From assembly GCA_019136325.1 (NCBI GenBank), contig JAGVUJ010000016.1:1-13612 (forward strand): a stretch of DNA of 13,612 bases, given 5' to 3'. A model generated the notes under the pieces. It was given only the letters and a program-made list of their open reading frames with translations. It did not search any database and was not told the DNA's origin. Position numbers and translations under genes: made by a program. This DNA comes from Deltaproteobacteria bacterium (GTDB lineage: Bacteria > Desulfobacterota > Syntrophia > Syntrophales > Smithellaceae). Below, piece by piece: positions 13,489-13,612 of the stretch (positions are counted from its first letter, which is position 1; the number at the start of each line of letters is the position of its first letter).

Positions 13489-13612
13489 GTAAGAATTTTC
13501 TAAAATATAAAAAATACCTGGGCAGTGTTCAATTTGACGCCGATGATCGGATCTTTCACGGCCATGTCCTGGGCATCAATGACGTTATAGCGTTCGAGGG
13601 CGCCTCCGTCGT
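13485..13612 (+). CDS. hicB: HicB-family antitoxin, 5' part
   Basis: The first 42 codons are visible and the gene runs off the right edge. The segment 'YKKYLGSVQFDADDRIFHGH' (8-27) followed by 'VLGINDVIAFEGASV' (28-42) is the HicB N-terminal RNase-H-like half that binds and blocks HicA. The start ATG overlaps the hicA stop (ATGA), so the antitoxin is translationally coupled to the toxin. In full-length HicB the C terminus carries a ribbon-helix-helix or helix-turn-helix domain that represses the promoter; that part lies outside the window. Confidence 0.88.
   Translation, partial: MSKNFLKYKKYLGSVQFDADDRIFHGHVLGINDVIAFEGASV

Overview
The window reads as a piece of a Gram-negative, probably Desulfobacterota (former Deltaproteobacteria, Syntrophales-like) chromosome. 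The basis is the split b'/b ATP synthase stator genes next to atpH and atpA without atpB/atpE, a bactofilin beside a complete mreB-mreC-mreD-mrdA-rodA block, and a PpiD-like periplasmic folding factor. The taxon is inferred from protein character and gene order, not from a marker gene.

Positions 1-9990 are ordinary core genome. On the minus strand, read from high to low coordinate: mreB, mreC, mreD, mrdA (PBP2) and rodA form the elongasome block (8209 down to 2616). Next comes a short non-coding stretch with palindromic repeats, then a bactofilin (2359-1979) with its own terminator, then the start of the F1Fo operon: b' (1636), b (1205), delta (627) and the first codons of alpha (81). The ATP genes are coupled by ATGA/TTGA overlaps. 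Divergent from mreB, on the plus strand, is a SurA/PpiD-type membrane-anchored chaperone (8395-9990).

Positions from about 10030 onward look like an accessory island. Its edge carries a tRNA-3'-end-like segment (10029-10050) and a perfect 12-bp tandem repeat (10101-10124), both typical of an integrase attachment region, but no integrase lies in the window. Next is a two-unit tandem array of structured sequence (10450-10830). The units have diverged in sequence but keep the same four hairpins in the same order, with compensatory base pairs, and end in a T-flanked terminator hairpin. A minus-strand operon of small genes follows (12977 down to about 10863). It holds mostly unrecognised proteins and one ribbon-helix-helix DNA-binding protein. 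It is driven by a good sigma70-like promoter at 13138-13165 through a leader with a three-way-junction/T-tract attenuator. Diverging from that promoter is a HicA-HicB toxin-antitoxin pair (13234 to the window end), whose transcript is predicted to be nearly leaderless.

The two parts have separate logic. The core half pairs cell elongation and peptidoglycan synthesis with energy coupling. The island half is a compact regulatory module: TA pair, divergent promoters, attenuator, overlapping micro-genes, RHH protein and a tandem structured element. The tandem structured element, and the attenuator plus micro-gene chain, are the parts least explained by known families.
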